Assembly (NCBI GenBank): GCA_905194675.1
Contig: CAJJTG010000001.1
Span: forward strand, 62,001 to 126,000
Source of the DNA: an uncultured Collinsella sp.
Lineage (GTDB): Bacteria; Actinomycetota; Coriobacteriia; Coriobacteriales; Coriobacteriaceae
Reading direction: 5' to 3'
DNA: 64,000 bases
A program made the translations under genes and the position numbers. Positions 16,282 through 29,500 of this stretch are shown piece by piece. Under the pieces are notes generated by a model. The model ran no database searches. It was not told the DNA's origin and worked only from the letters and a program-made list of their open reading frames with translations. Position 1 is the first letter of the stretch; each line of letters starts with the position of its first letter.

Positions 16282-17420
16282 TCTACCTGGATAACGCGGC
16301 GACGACCATGCACAAGCCGCTGACGGTCATCGATGCCGTGACGCAGGCGATGTGCTCGCTCGGCAATGCCGGGCGCGGCGCCACGTCGGGCGCCCTCGAT
16401 GCCGCGCGTACCATTCACGGCTGCCGCGCCAAGCTTGCGCGCTTGCTGGGCTGCCCGCGGGCGGATCATGTGTGCTTTACGCCCAACTCCACCGCGGCGC
16501 TCAACACCGTCATCAATGGCGTGGTGCGCCCCGGCGACCGTGTGGTCACGACGGTGCTCGAGCACAACTCCGTGCTACGTCCGCTCAATCGCTTGGCGGC
16601 AGAGCAGGGTGTGACGGTTGATCATGCGGGTTGCGACGTGAACGGCGCGCTCGACTACGACGAGCTCGAGCGGCTAGTCACGCCCGGTACGCGTGCCGTG
16701 GTGGTGACGCACGCCTCAAATGTGACCGGCAACGCGGTCGACATTGCGCGCGTGGCGGCCATGGCCCATGCGGCCGGTGCGCTGGTGATCGTCGATGCCT
16801 CTCAGTCTGCCGGCACGGCGCGTATCGATATGCATGCCATGGGGCTCGACATTGTGTGCTTTACCGGCCACAAGGGGCTCATGGGGCCCCAAGGCACCGG
16901 CGGCCTGGCCGTGGCGGAGGGCATTGACGTGTCTCCGTGGGCCATGGGCGGCACGGGCGTGCACAGCTTTGACCCACTGCAGCCACTTGAGTGGCCCACG
17001 CGGCTCGAGGCGGGCACGCTCAACGGTCACGGCATAGCGGGCCTTTCTGCCGGTCTCGACTTTATCGAGGCGCAAGGCGGGGTCGAGGCGATTGCGGCGC
17101 ATGAGCGTGCGCTCGCCGATCGCTTCCTTGCCGGTGTGCGCGAAATCCCGGAGATCAAGCTCTACGGCGCTTTTGACCAGCCGTCGCGCTCGGCGATCGT
17201 CTCACTCAACGTGGGCGATATCGACTCTGCCGAGATCTCGGACGCGCTCATGCAGGGGTGGGGGATTGCGACGCGCTCCGGCGCCCATTGCGCTCCGCTC
17301 ATGCACCACGCGCTGGGAACCGAGCGCCAGGGCGTGGTTCGGTTCTCGTTTGGTTACTTCAATACGGCCGAGGAAGTCGACATGGCGATTGAGGCTCTGC
17401 GCGATTTGAGCTGCGATTAG
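16278..17420 (+). CDS. Cysteine desulfurase-like PLP enzyme of the selenium cluster
   Basis: The 380-residue class V aminotransferase-fold protein resembles SufS/CsdA. The PLP-binding lysine is Lys199 in FTGHKGLMGPQG, and the catalytic cysteine is Cys338 in RSGAHCAPLMHHALG. Such enzymes release sulfur or selenium from cysteine or selenocysteine as a persulfide or perselenide. The gene is coupled to the DUF3343 gene and lies downstream of selD and yedF. The likely role is therefore to supply selenide or perselenide to SelD or to a Se cofactor, rather than general Fe-S cluster assembly; no suf or isc scaffold genes are nearby. Confidence 0.85.
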   Translation: MIYLDNAATTMHKPLTVIDAVTQAMCSLGNAGRGATSGALDAARTIHGCRAKLARLLGCPRADHVCFTPNSTAALNTVINGVVRPGDRVVTTVLEHNSVLRPLNRLAAEQGVTVDHAGCDVNGALDYDELERLVTPGTRAVVVTHASNVTGNAVDIARVAAMAHAAGALVIVDASQSAGTARIDMHAMGLDIVCFTGHKGLMGPQGTGGLAVAEGIDVSPWAMGGTGVHSFDPLQPLEWPTRLEAGTLNGHGIAGLSAGLDFIEAQGGVEAIAAHERALADRFLAGVREIPEIKLYGAFDQPSRSAIVSLNVGDIDSAEISDALMQGWGIATRSGAHCAPLMHHALGTERQGVVRFSFGYFNTAEEVDMAIEALRDLSCD

Positions 17421-17546
17421 ACCAACCTTTTGCGCCCTTAGATAAACCGTTTACGCTACCTTCCCGCATTGTCGCTTATACAGGGTAATGTGAAATGATG
17501 GCCCACACTGGGACTCTGTATCTTTGCGAATTACGGGAAGGTTCCT

Positions 17547-20500
17547 ATGAACAGGATCACTGCTGCCCTCTATAGGTTTTTGGTTGTCTATCTTTCGGTT
17601 GCGATGGTCGTGACCTCGATACCGCTTGCGCCCCGCGCGGCTTATGCCGATGACGCCGGGGCGCTTGCCGTTGAGAGCGAGGCCCAAGAGACCGACTCGG
17701 GCTCCGATACCGATGCGGTCGATGAATCATCATCTTCGGACGAAAGCGCTTCATCCGCGTCTTCCGACCAAGAGAATAATACGCAGGACGACTCATCCAG
17801 CGCGGCATCCGATGCCCCCGGGACGAGCCTAGCGCAGGACCTCACAAGTGCTGTGACTGATTCCGATGCTGCAAAGAGCTCGCCTGCAACGTCAGAGTCC
17901 TCGTCCGATGACAGCGAAGTCGATCCCCTCGTGTATGAGGATCCAACGGTCTATGAGTATGCCAAGCTTATGCCGAACGGCTATGTGTATCCGTGCGATG
18001 CAGGCGGAAGCGTTACGGTAGAGATTGATGGAAACGACCCGTATGGGAGCTCTGTCGACGGTAAATTGGTAACCAATCTGATCGTTGATTACGGAGTGGA
18101 TGGGGTCCCCGGATATATTTGTGAGTATTCCTCCAATCTGCGTTCGGTGCGTTTTGAGAACAGCTCTATTTCTTCAATTGGACTACACGCCTTTTCTGGG
18201 TGCTCCAATCTCGCCGATATCAGCTTTTCCGGTATGACCATTGGAAGTATCGGAACAGGGGCCTTTTCTGGGTGCGGATCGCTTACGAGCCTGAACATTA
18301 ATGACGTTGCTACCATCGGCTCTATGGGCGATGCCGCGTTTGCCTGGAGCGGGCTGCGGTCTACGGGTCTCGACAAGGTCGTTGGTCTCAGTTCGATTCC
18401 TGAGAACGCTTATAATGCCTGCAGCGCTCTGACCGATACCGGTCTGGGCGGGAACACATCCATCACGTCAATCGGCGTTAATGCGTTCAAAAACTGCTCC
18501 CGCCTTGCGACGACCGGACTTGAGAGCAATACGACGATCAAGACGCTCCGCGAAGGTTGCTTCTCCGGGACCAATATGAGCGGCGGGCTGACGCTGCCCC
18601 TTTATTCCAAAATCGAGGAACTGCCGAGCCGTGCGTTCTATGGCTCTAAGCTCGAAACCGTGTACCTTGGGTGCGACCATGTGGTGCTCATTAATTCCAC
18701 CACGTTTCCCAAGCAATACATGACTGTCATGGTCCCTGCCAAGATGGTTTCGCAATACGAAAGCGGCCACCCTAAAGAGGTTTGGGAGAGCTGTAATGGT
18801 AGCCTGCCCGTCCCCGTAGGCAAGATGCTCCAAAAGATTGAGATCTCGCGTGATCCCGACAAGATGGCCTATCAGCCGGGGGAAAAGATCTCGCTCGAGG
18901 GCATGAGTGTCACATTTCAATATCCTCATTCGACGATGGATAGCGACTACGAAGCGCTCATAAAGGAAGAACTCGGCGAATACCTTACGGCGACCCCCTG
19001 CGATGGTGATGTCTTCGACGAGTCGATGGACGGAGAACCTATACAGCTCGTGTACGACGATGGCTACACGCGCCTTGTCGCGTACAGCAAGGGCAACCTG
19101 CAGCAGGCGGCCTACGAGTATGCCAAGCTCATGCCCAACTACTATCTGTATCCGTGCGACGCAAACGGAAATCTTACAGTAGAAATCGATGAGAACAGCC
19201 CGCGCGAGAACTCCGTCGACGGTCGAATGGTAACGAATTTGATTGTCGATTACGGGGTGGATGAAGTCGACGCACAGCTCTGTGCCGACTCTACCAACCT
19301 GCGTTCAGTGCGCTTTGAGAACACTTCCATTTCCAAATTCGGATTGCACGCCTTCTATAACTGCCCGAATCTCACCGATATCAGCCTTTCCGGTATGACC
19401 ATCGGCACCATCGGGAAAGAGGCATTCTATGGCTGCAAGTCGCTTGCGAGCCTGAACATCAGCGAGACTACTACCATTGGCTCGATGGGCGACGCCGCGT
19501 TTGCCGAGAGTGGACTGGTGTCCACGGGGCTCGACAAGGTTATCGGCCTCACATCGATTCCCGACAGAGCCTACGAAGGCTGCAAGGCTCTGACCGATAC
19601 CGGCCTGGACAAGAATGCCTCCATTACATCGATTGGCGTTTGCGCGTTCAGGTTTTGCTCGAACCTTGCTACCACAGGGCTCGAGAGCAACACAACGGTC
19701 GAAACGCTTGGCCACACCTGCTTCTACGGCACCGACTTGAGCGGCGGACTGACGCTGCCATATAACTCCAAGATCGAGGAGTTGCCGGAAAAGGCGTTTG
19801 GCAGTACCAATCTCGAGACCGTGTTCTTTGGGTGCAACCATGCGGTGCTCATTAACACCGACACGTTCCCCAAATACAACATGACCGTCATGGTCCCTGC
19901 CAGGATGATTCCGAAGTATGCTAACGGGCATCCCAAAGCTGTTTGGGAGAGGTGCAACGGCTGCCTGCCCGTCCCGGTGGGCAAGGTGCTCGAGAACGTT
20001 GGGATCTCACGCGACCCCAACAACATGACCTACGAGACGGGGGAGACCATTTCGCTCGAGGGCATGAGCGTTGAGCTCGATTACCCGCATACGGTATCGA
20101 TTTGGAACTACGAGGCGCTCATACAGGAAGAGCTCGGCGAGTACCTTACGGCCACCCCCTGCGACGGTGACGTCTTCGATGAGTCGATGGACGGACAGCC
20201 CGTAAAGCTCGTGTATGACGACGGCTATTCGCATTTTGAAACCCAGACCAAGGGCACGCTACGGCTCAAGAAGCCTGAGCCGACGTCGTTCCAGATCTCC
20301 TATGCTCAAACGATCGATAAAGGCGAACGCAAACTGATGGACGGCGTTGAGCTGCCCGATGTTTCCGGCGCGACGACGATCGATGCGGGCGCCGAGGTCA
20401 CGCTCGATGCCGGTGCTTTGGGGATGCTCAACGACAACATCACGTTTAAGGGCTGGTATGACACCGAGTCCGGCAAGTATATCTCCAAAGAGACGGCCTA

Positions 20501-23500
20501 CACGTTTACGCCGGATAAGGATCTGTCCCTGGAGGCTCGCTTTAAGCTCAAGGACTATGCGGTGCATGTCAACGATGCGCAGGCGACCGATTCGTCGCAG
20601 GACTATGCGCACCTGAGTGTTACCGCCCAAAACTGCTATCGCAATGCCGGCGAGACGGTTGAGGTTTCTGCCGTCACGGATAACGCCCTGTTCCTGGGCT
20701 GGTATCTGGGCGAGGGCGATGATGCGTACGCCGCGAGCGATCAGCTCGACTTTACCTATACGGTGGACAAGGCGGACGCGATTGTGTCCGAGGACAAGAC
20801 TGACGCTAGGATCGAGATCACTCCGCGATACTGCGCTCCGCAGGCGAGCGTTGTGCTGAGTGTGGATGGGGTCGATGAGAACGGGCAGCCGCTCGGGCAG
20901 TTCCTTTCCACCGGTCTGTACGGCATCGGGTCGCGCGTAACGGTCGTGGCGGTGCCAATGCCTGGCTATGTGTTTGACTACGCGACCGATGCCCTCGGCA
21001 ACGTTGTCTTTACCGGCGACGATGGTCCGTCCTACACGTTTGTGCTCGAGGGAGATGTGCAGTACACCGCGCATTTCCGCGAGGCGACTGACCCCGACGA
21101 GTCACTCGCGGCGCTTAAAGCCGCGCTCATTGCCGCGATTACGGCTGCGGCCGTTCTCGCCACCATGTATGGCCTGGGCGAGATTGTCGACCCCATCGCG
21201 GCCGACGCGGTGATTGAGATCGGTATGGCCGACAACATTGAGGATGTTGCCGCTGTGGGCACCAAGGTGCTCAAGGAGATTAAGGACATCATCGACGACC
21301 ACAAGAAGCCCAAGCCTCATGGCGACCATAAGATTGAGATTATTGCCACCGCGCAGCCCGAGGTGGGCGGCGTCGTTACCGGAGGCGGTATCCACTATGA
21401 GGGGACGGTCGCCACGCTCGAAGCCGTCGCAAATCCCGGCTATCGCTTCGTATGTTGGAAAGAGAACGGCGTCGAGGTCTCGACATCTCCTCTCAAGACG
21501 ATGACGATCACGGACCTGACGCCCGAGGTTGTAAAGATGACGGCCGTCTTTGAGAAAAAAGTCGAGGTCACGGCAGTTGCCGAAGCCGATGGCATTCAGG
21601 CCGATTTTTCGACGGGCTGCACCGCAAGCCCTGTAAAGCAGAGCATCACCCGTGGCGATCAGGCTATGGTCATTGCGAGCGAGGGTCCCGACTATGCCTT
21701 TGTGGGATGGTTTGAGGACGGCATCGAGGTTTCGCCCGAGCGCACGTATATCTTCGAGGCCGAGGTCGACCGCCATCTGGTTGCGCGCTTCCGCAAGGCG
21801 GACAAGACTATTCTGGTGAATACCGATCCCTTCGATAGCGCCGAGGTGCTGTGCGATGGCATGCCAGTCGTGGATGGCAAGGTTCGCGCGAAGGATGGCG
21901 ATATTCTCACGTTTACGATGCGGCCCAAGGTGCGCCCCGACAATCCGGAGAAAACGTACCGTTTTGTAGAGTGGCGAGAAACCGATGCGCAGGGTATCAC
22001 GATTGCCAACAAGCAGGAAGTTTGCGAATACCGCGTTAACGGCAATGCCCGAATTGAGGCCGTAATGGACGGCAGAGATACGCATACCGTGCGTGCCGAG
22101 GCCGACCCGCTCGAGGGCGGCACCGTTACGCTGAAGCGCGGCGAGACTGCCGGCATGGTTCTCGAGGTCCCCGAGGGTGAGCGCGTGACCGCGGAGGCTA
22201 CGCCATCCGAGGGCTATATCTTTGACGGTTGGTATCTGAGCAATGGTGGCTCGGATACTACGTCGACGCTGGTTTCGAGCGAGCGTTCGTATACCTTTGA
22301 GCCCATTACCGACTGCGTGGTCCAGGCGAAGTTTACGCGTGCCTGCAAGGTGGACGTTGTCGTTGAGCCGGCCGCGGCCATGGCGGGCAAATATATGGTG
22401 CACGGTGAGGGCTACTGCATGAAGGGCGAGCCTGCCACGCTGAGCATTGAGCTCACGGCGGAGGCGAGCAAACAATTTACCTTTAAGGGCTGGTACGACG
22501 CCAAGACGGACCTGCTTTTGGGTACCGACCCCAGCTATCTCGAGTTCTATCCCGAGGACGTGGAATGCACCGTGCGCGCGGTGTTTGAGGAAAATACCTA
22601 TACCGTGACGGCGAAGGCCAAGAAGACCTTTGTGGAGCGCGGTACGGTTGAGATTGAGGGGCACCCGGGGGTATCTTCGGTTACCTGCGGATATGGCGAC
22701 ACGGTGATGCTCAAGGCGAAGGCCAATGACGGCTACCGCTTTGACCATTGGAAGGATGACTCCGGTAAGGAGTACGACTCTGCCGAGCTGGTCGTTAAGG
22801 TTACCAAGTGCGACACCTATACCGCGATCTTTACCGACTCAAAACCCGAGGTAATGGTCACGGCCGATTCGTGGCTCGGCGGTACTGTGACGTGTAATGG
22901 GACCGTGGTGAACCCTACGACCGATACGTTCAAATTAGGGGAGACCCTTCATCTGACGGCTAAGGCCCATCCTGGTTTTTTGTTCTGGGGTTGGTACGTC
23001 AATGGTCGCCTGAAGAGCCTTAAGCACGAGACCTCGTTGGTTGCGAAGGCTCGCGGTAAAACCGGACACTGCGTTATTACCGCGGCCTTTGTGCCGATCG
23101 ATACCGTCTGCGTGCCTCTCGCCGATCCTGCGGAGGGCGGCACCGTCAAGGCGAGCCGAATCCTTGCCGACCGCGGCGCGGAGGTTGCCCTTAAGGCGAC
23201 GCCCAATCCCGGTTACGTCTTTACTGGTTGGTATACGGCCGACGGCACGTTTGAGTCTGCCGATGCGGAGTTCACCTGCCACCAGGAGCGCAGCCATGTG
23301 CACGTCGCTCGCTTTATGGCAAAAAGCTATGAAGTCGACGCCACGACGGTAGTCGATTCCGGCACCGGTTCGCTGGTCGAATCGAGCGTCGCCGGCTGGG
23401 TCGAGGGCGCAGGCACCGTCGAGGCGGGGCATGCCGCCACGCTGACGGCGCATGCGCTTTCGGGCTATGCGTTTGAGTATTGGGCCGATGCCTCGGGCGC

Positions 23501-26500
23501 CGTGGTAAGCCGTGACAGCACCTATCACGTGGTGCCGACGTCTGACACGACGCTTCAGGCCGTGTTCTCGGCAAAACAATATACGGTGGACGTCTCGTGC
23601 GAGGAGAGCATGGGCACGGTCGAGGGCGCGGGGGCGTATGCCGCTGGACAGGTCGCAACCGTGCGTGCGGTCGCCGCCGAGGATACGGCTTTTGTGGGCT
23701 GGTTCCGTAACGGCACATGCGTGAGCTCCAAGAAAACCTATCGATTTACCGTGCGTGAGGATACGTCGCTCTATGCCGTCTTTGCGTCGGGTTCGTATGT
23801 CGTGCATACCGTTGCTTCGCCTGCCGAGGGCGGAGCCGTGAGCGGCTTTGGTGGCTATGAGGCTGGCGACCGCGCAACGCTTCGTGCGATCGCCAACACC
23901 GGGTATTCGTTTGCGGGTTGGACGGACGACAAGGGCGAGACAGTCAGCGAGAACGCCGACTATACTGTTAAGGTCGCGGGTGACGCCACCTATACGGCGA
24001 CCTTTACGCCTAAGTCCTATCAGGTCGTTTTGAGCGCGAGTGACGATAGCGTTAGCACTCTGAGCGGCGAGGGCTCCTATCAATTCGGTGATACGGTCGA
24101 ACTCAACGTTACGCCTACGGGAACCAAACGTTTTGTCGGCTGGTATGTCCTGGATGCCGAGGGCAACAAGTCGCTGCTGAGCTGCGACGCCCATTGTTGG
24201 GTTAAGCTCGACAAGGATATGGTCGAGGGGCTCGAGGACGATACGTTGGAGCTCCAGGCCGTGTTTGCCGATCCGTACGAGGTGACCGTTACGGGCGAGG
24301 TCGTGGTGAAGGACAAGACTTCGAACAGGGGCTGCCGTGTTACGGGCAGCGGTAGCTTTGCCGTGGGCGACCAGGTGGAACTGTCCGCTGTTGCCGGTAT
24401 GGGCTATCGCTTTGTGGGCTGGAGCACCGATAAGGAGGGCACCTCGATTGTCGAGACCGCGACGACCCTCGATGTGACCGCCACGCAGGACATAACGTAC
24501 TACGCGCAGTTCGAATCCGATGGACAGGTGACCATTACCGTCACCGGCTCGTCCATCTTCCGCGGTACGGCCCTTCTGGTCGACGGCATTCCTGCCGGTA
24601 GCAGGTCATACGACAGGGGTGACATGTTTATGGCCATCGCGATCCCGTGGAAGAAGTACCACTTCTCGCATTGGGTCGACGATGCGGGTGTTACGGTGGG
24701 CTACAGCGCTTTCTATATCGGTACCGCCAAGGAGAATAAGCAGCTTACGGCTGTGTTCTACGAGACGGGCTGCGATGTTCAGGTCGCTACGTATCCCAAG
24801 GATGCGGGCTTTAGCATGGTTGCGCTTGGTACCGGTGGCTCCTACCACTCCGCCGCGATTATGTTTACCGTGCCGCACAAGGGTTGGAAGTTTAAATACT
24901 GGGCCGACGAGAACGGCATGCCTGTGGGCGCCACACCGGTGATCAACCGCGTAGTGTTTGGCAACCGTACTTTTACGGCCGTTTATGAGCGGGCGTCGAT
25001 GACGGTTACGGCGGTGGATTCGCGTCAGGGCGGACACGTCGAGGGCTCCTCCGAGGACGAATCTCTGGGCTATGCCGTGACCAACGAAGTCGAGAACGGT
25101 ACGTCCACGACCCTGACTGCCGTTCCCGATGCGGGCTATGTGTTCGATGGGTGGTATGCGCGCAATGACGACGGGTCGTTGGGCGATGAGCCGCTGAGCA
25201 CGGATGCTACCTGGACGTTTGTCCCCGAGGACAACATGACCGTCGAGGCGCGCTTTGCGGAGGCGCCTAAGTACAAGGTGACGGCCCGAGCGGTCAACGG
25301 ATCGGTTGATCCGGAGTCTGCTTTGGTCGCTACGGATGGCAAGGTGACGCTTTCGGCGGCGCCCGATGAGGGCTGCTACCTGACGCGCGTGACCGTTGCC
25401 GAAGAGGCCGGTGATGACGGTTCGGCCGGTAATGCCTATGACCTCGATATTTCTGACTATAAGGGTGGGGCGTACGAGGTCACACTGAGTGGCGTGAGTG
25501 CTCCGCAGCAGGTCACGTTTGAATTCGCAAAGGCTGCGGCTCCGGAGGTGCTCGCTCAGCCGCAGGATACGAGTGCTTATGAGGGCGATCCGGTTGAACT
25601 TTCGGTTGCCGCCGAGGCGGGGCGCAACGTTCGCGTCCATGCGGCCGTGTCTTCTGGATCCGCTGCAGACGTCAAGCTGAGCTACCAGTGGTATCGCGTG
25701 TCTGACGATAGCGGCAAGGCGGTGGCGCTGAAGAGCGAGACGGGGGAGACGCTTTCGATCGCCCAGCTCGACAGCGACGGCGAGGGCGAGTACTTCTGCC
25801 GCATTACGCAGAACTACCTGGGCACGGTGACAAAGACGGATACCGAACATGCGAAGGTATCCATCGTGCCGCGAGAAGCACTTGTGTTTAACGGGCGCGT
25901 GCTGCCGGTGGCGACCGCTCACGATGAGTACCGTGCAGAGATTGCTGGTGCTACGGGCGGCAAGGCACCGTATGCGTACAACTTGGATGATGTTGAGGTT
26001 CCTGAGGGCATGCAGCTGACGCTGGCAGATGACGGATCGGGCGCCTTGGTGCTCTCGGGCGTGCCTGCGGCTACGGGTGTGCATAGCTTCAAGATTAGGT
26101 GCACTGATGACCTGGGCAACAAGTGCGATGCGCACTTCGCGCTGCTCGTGAAGGCGAAGGAAGTCCCGCTTGCATTTGAGGGCCAGACCTTTACCTACAA
26201 CGCGACGGCGCAGGCCCCGGAGCTTTCGGGCGTGCCCGAGGGTTGCGAGGACGATGTCAAACTGACCTATGTTGGCACGGGCGACACACATTACTCGTCG
26301 GATCAGGCGCCGGTGGATGCCGGCACGTATCGTGCGGTGGTGACGCTCGACGCCAAGGGATATGTCGGTAATGCCTCCTGTGACTTCACGATCGAGAAGG
26401 CCCCGGTCGATATTTCGATCGAGACGTCTGATGTGACATACGATGGCGCACGACACGGTGCGGCGGTTGCGGTTGCCGGCCTTGATGCGTCTGGCTATTC

Positions 26501-29500
26501 CGTTGCCTATTGCGGTATAGATGGAACGTCCTATGGTCCGACGGCGCTGGAGCCGTGCGACAGTGGCAACTACCGCGTCACGGCTAAGGTGACTGACTCC
26601 AACTATCAGGGTAAAGAGTCCGCCGAGTTCTCGATTGCAAAGGCAAGCCAGGTCATTACGGGAACGACGAGCTATTCGGGCGTGTACGGTGGAGACCCCA
26701 TTGTGTTTAACAACGTTGCCCAGACTCCCGTGACTTTTGAGCTGGTCGATTCCGATGACGATACGGGCCCGGTTTCGATTAAGGGACGCTGCGCGACGGT
26801 GAAGGCTGCCGGTACGGCACGTGTTGTCGCCCATGCCAAGGCGTCTCGAAACTATCTTGCCGCCGAGGACGTCGAGTTGACGGTTTCCGTTGCACCTGCC
26901 CAGTTGCTGGTGAAGGTCGACGATGCCGAGCGCTTTGAGGGCCAGGAAAATCCCGAGTTTACCTCCAGCTTGGTGAGCCGTTGCGACACCTCGGACGTTA
27001 AGGTTACGTACTTCTGCTCGGCGAATAAGAAATCGCCGGCGGGTGAGTACCAGATCGACGCGGCGGTTGCGGATCCGAACTTTGATGTCGCGGTCGACCC
27101 CGGTACGCTGACGGTCAAGAAGAAGCCCGAGCACTACAAGGTGACGGCGAAGGCAGTCAACGGTTCGGTCGACAATGCTTTGGTTTCGGTTGTTGAGGGC
27201 GGGGACGCGACCCTCTCGGCGACGCCCGACGAGGGCTGCTACCTCGAGCGCGTGACGGTCGTGCAGGCCGGCTCGGATGCGACCGTTGACCTCGACATTT
27301 CTGATTACAAGGGCGGGGCGTACGAGGTCACGCTGAACGATGTCACCGCATCGCAGGAGGTCACGTTCGAGTTTGCGAAGGCGGACGCTCCGCGTGTGGT
27401 CGCGCAGGCGCAGGACGTGAGCGTCCACGAGGGCGATACCGTCGCGCTCTCGGTCGCTGCCGAGGCAGGCAAGAACGTCGCCGACCACGCGGCCTCGTCC
27501 ACGGGTTGCGCTGCCGAGGTTGAGCTTTCCTACCAGTGGTTCCGCATGGCGAATGGCAAGGCCGTGGCGCTCGATGGCGAGACGGGGGAGACGCTCTCGC
27601 TCGCGGACCTCGATGACGAGAAAGCCGGCGAGTACTTCTGCCGCATCACTCAACGCTACCTTGGTACTGAGAAGCAAGCGGACAGTGATTGTGCCGCCGT
27701 TTCCGTCGTGCCGTGGGACACCCTTGTGTTTAACGGCGACCTGCTGCCGGCAGCGAGCGCGCACGGCACGTACCTCGCAACGATTGCCGGGGCCGCGGGC
27801 GGCAAGGCTCCGTACGAGTACGCATGGGATGAGACGAAGCTCCCCGACGGGTTCAAGCTTTCCCGTACACCGGGCGGTCTGACGCTCTCGGGCATCCCGT
27901 CCAAGACGGGCGTTTCCGCCTTTGATATCACTTGCAGGGATGCTCGTGGCGAGGCCATGACCGCCCGCTTTGCGCTCGTTGTCCAGGCAAAGCACGTAAA
28001 GCTATCGTTCACGGATAGCGACTTTACCTTTAATGGCGCGTCGCAGGCGCCCGAAGTTTCCGGTGCTCCTAAGGTCTGCAAGGGCGACCTTAAGGTCTGG
28101 TACTTTGGTACTGGAAGCACGCAATATTCCTCGACGGAGGCCCCGACTGATGCCGGCACGTACCGCGCTGTCGCCACGCTGCGCGGCCACGGCTACATCG
28201 GTGCCGCCGCCTGCCAGTTTGAGATCGCTCTGGCAAAGCTCAAGGTGAAGGTTGACGACGCCGAGCGGTTCGAGGGCGAGGCGAACCCAGCGTTTACCTC
28301 GAGCCTGGAGAGTGCGGTTGACACTTCGGGTGTGAAGGTCGAGTATTCCTGCGATGCCGATGAGAGCTCTCCTGCTGGCGAGTACCAGATCGGCGCGACG
28401 GTCACCGACCCGAACTTCGATGTCGAGGTCGTGCCCGGAACGCTGACGGTGAAAAAGAAGCAGGAGCCCGTCGATCCAGACCCGGTGGTTCCGGACCCGG
28501 ACAATCCTGATCCGGACAACCCGGATCCCGATCAGCCTGATCCTGGTCCCAACCCCGACCCGGATCCTAACCCTGAACCTGATAATCCTGATCCGGGCCC
28601 CAAGCCGGATCCCGATAATCCCGACCCTGATAACCCCGAGCCCGATAACCCGGACAAGCCCGAGCGCATTGAGGTGACGGCAAAGGCGGTCAACGGTTCG
28701 GTCGACAACGCTTCCGTCACCGTTGATGCGGGCGGCGACGTGACGCTCTCGGCGACGCCCGACAAGGGCTGCTACCTCGAGCTGGTGACGGTCACGGAAG
28801 CCGGCTCGGACAAGGCCATCGATCTCGATATCTCCGACTATGAGGGCGGGGCGTACGAGGTCACGTTGAGTAGCGTCACCGCGTCGCAGGAGGTCACGTT
28901 CGAGTTCGTGAAGGCGGACGCTCCGAAGGTGATCGCCCAGCCGCAGGATGCGAGCGCCCACGAGAGCGATGCTGTCGTGCTCTCGGTTGCTGCCGAGGCG
29001 GGCAAGGGCGTCCTCGACCACGCGTCCTCGTCCACGGGTTCCGCCGCTGATGTCGAACTGTCCTATCAATGGTTCCACATGGTGGGCGGCGAGGCCGTGG
29101 CGCTCGAGGGCGAGACGGGGGAGACGCTCCTCATCGAGGGCCTCGATGACGATTGCGCCGGCGAGTATTTCTGCCGCGTCACCCAGCGCTACCTTGGTAC
29201 CGAGACGCAGGTGGAAAGCGATCGTGCCGTCGTTTCCGTTGTGCCCCGGGATGCCCTTGTGTTCAACGGCGGTCTGCTGCCGGTCGCACGTGCGCGTAGC
29301 ACGTATCGCGCGACGATTTCGGGCGCCGCGGGTGGCGAAGCTCCGTATGAGTACACGTGGGACGACGCTAAGCTCCCCGACGGGTTTAAGCTTACCCGCA
29401 CAGCGGGCGGTTTGACGCTCTCGGGCACCCCGTCCAAGGTCGGAGTGTCTACCTTTGACATCACGTGCAAGGATGCTCAGGGCAAGACCGTGACCGCGCA

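Noticed and set aside
16278..17420. Housekeeping SufS of an Fe-S assembly operon
   Set aside because: No suf or isc scaffold genes are adjacent. The gene is translationally coupled to DUF3343 within the selenium set.
24606..27995. A long minus-strand frame (1,129 codons) opposite the adhesin repeats
   Set aside because: It follows the repeat structure of the sense gene and has no domain or ribosome binding site of its own.
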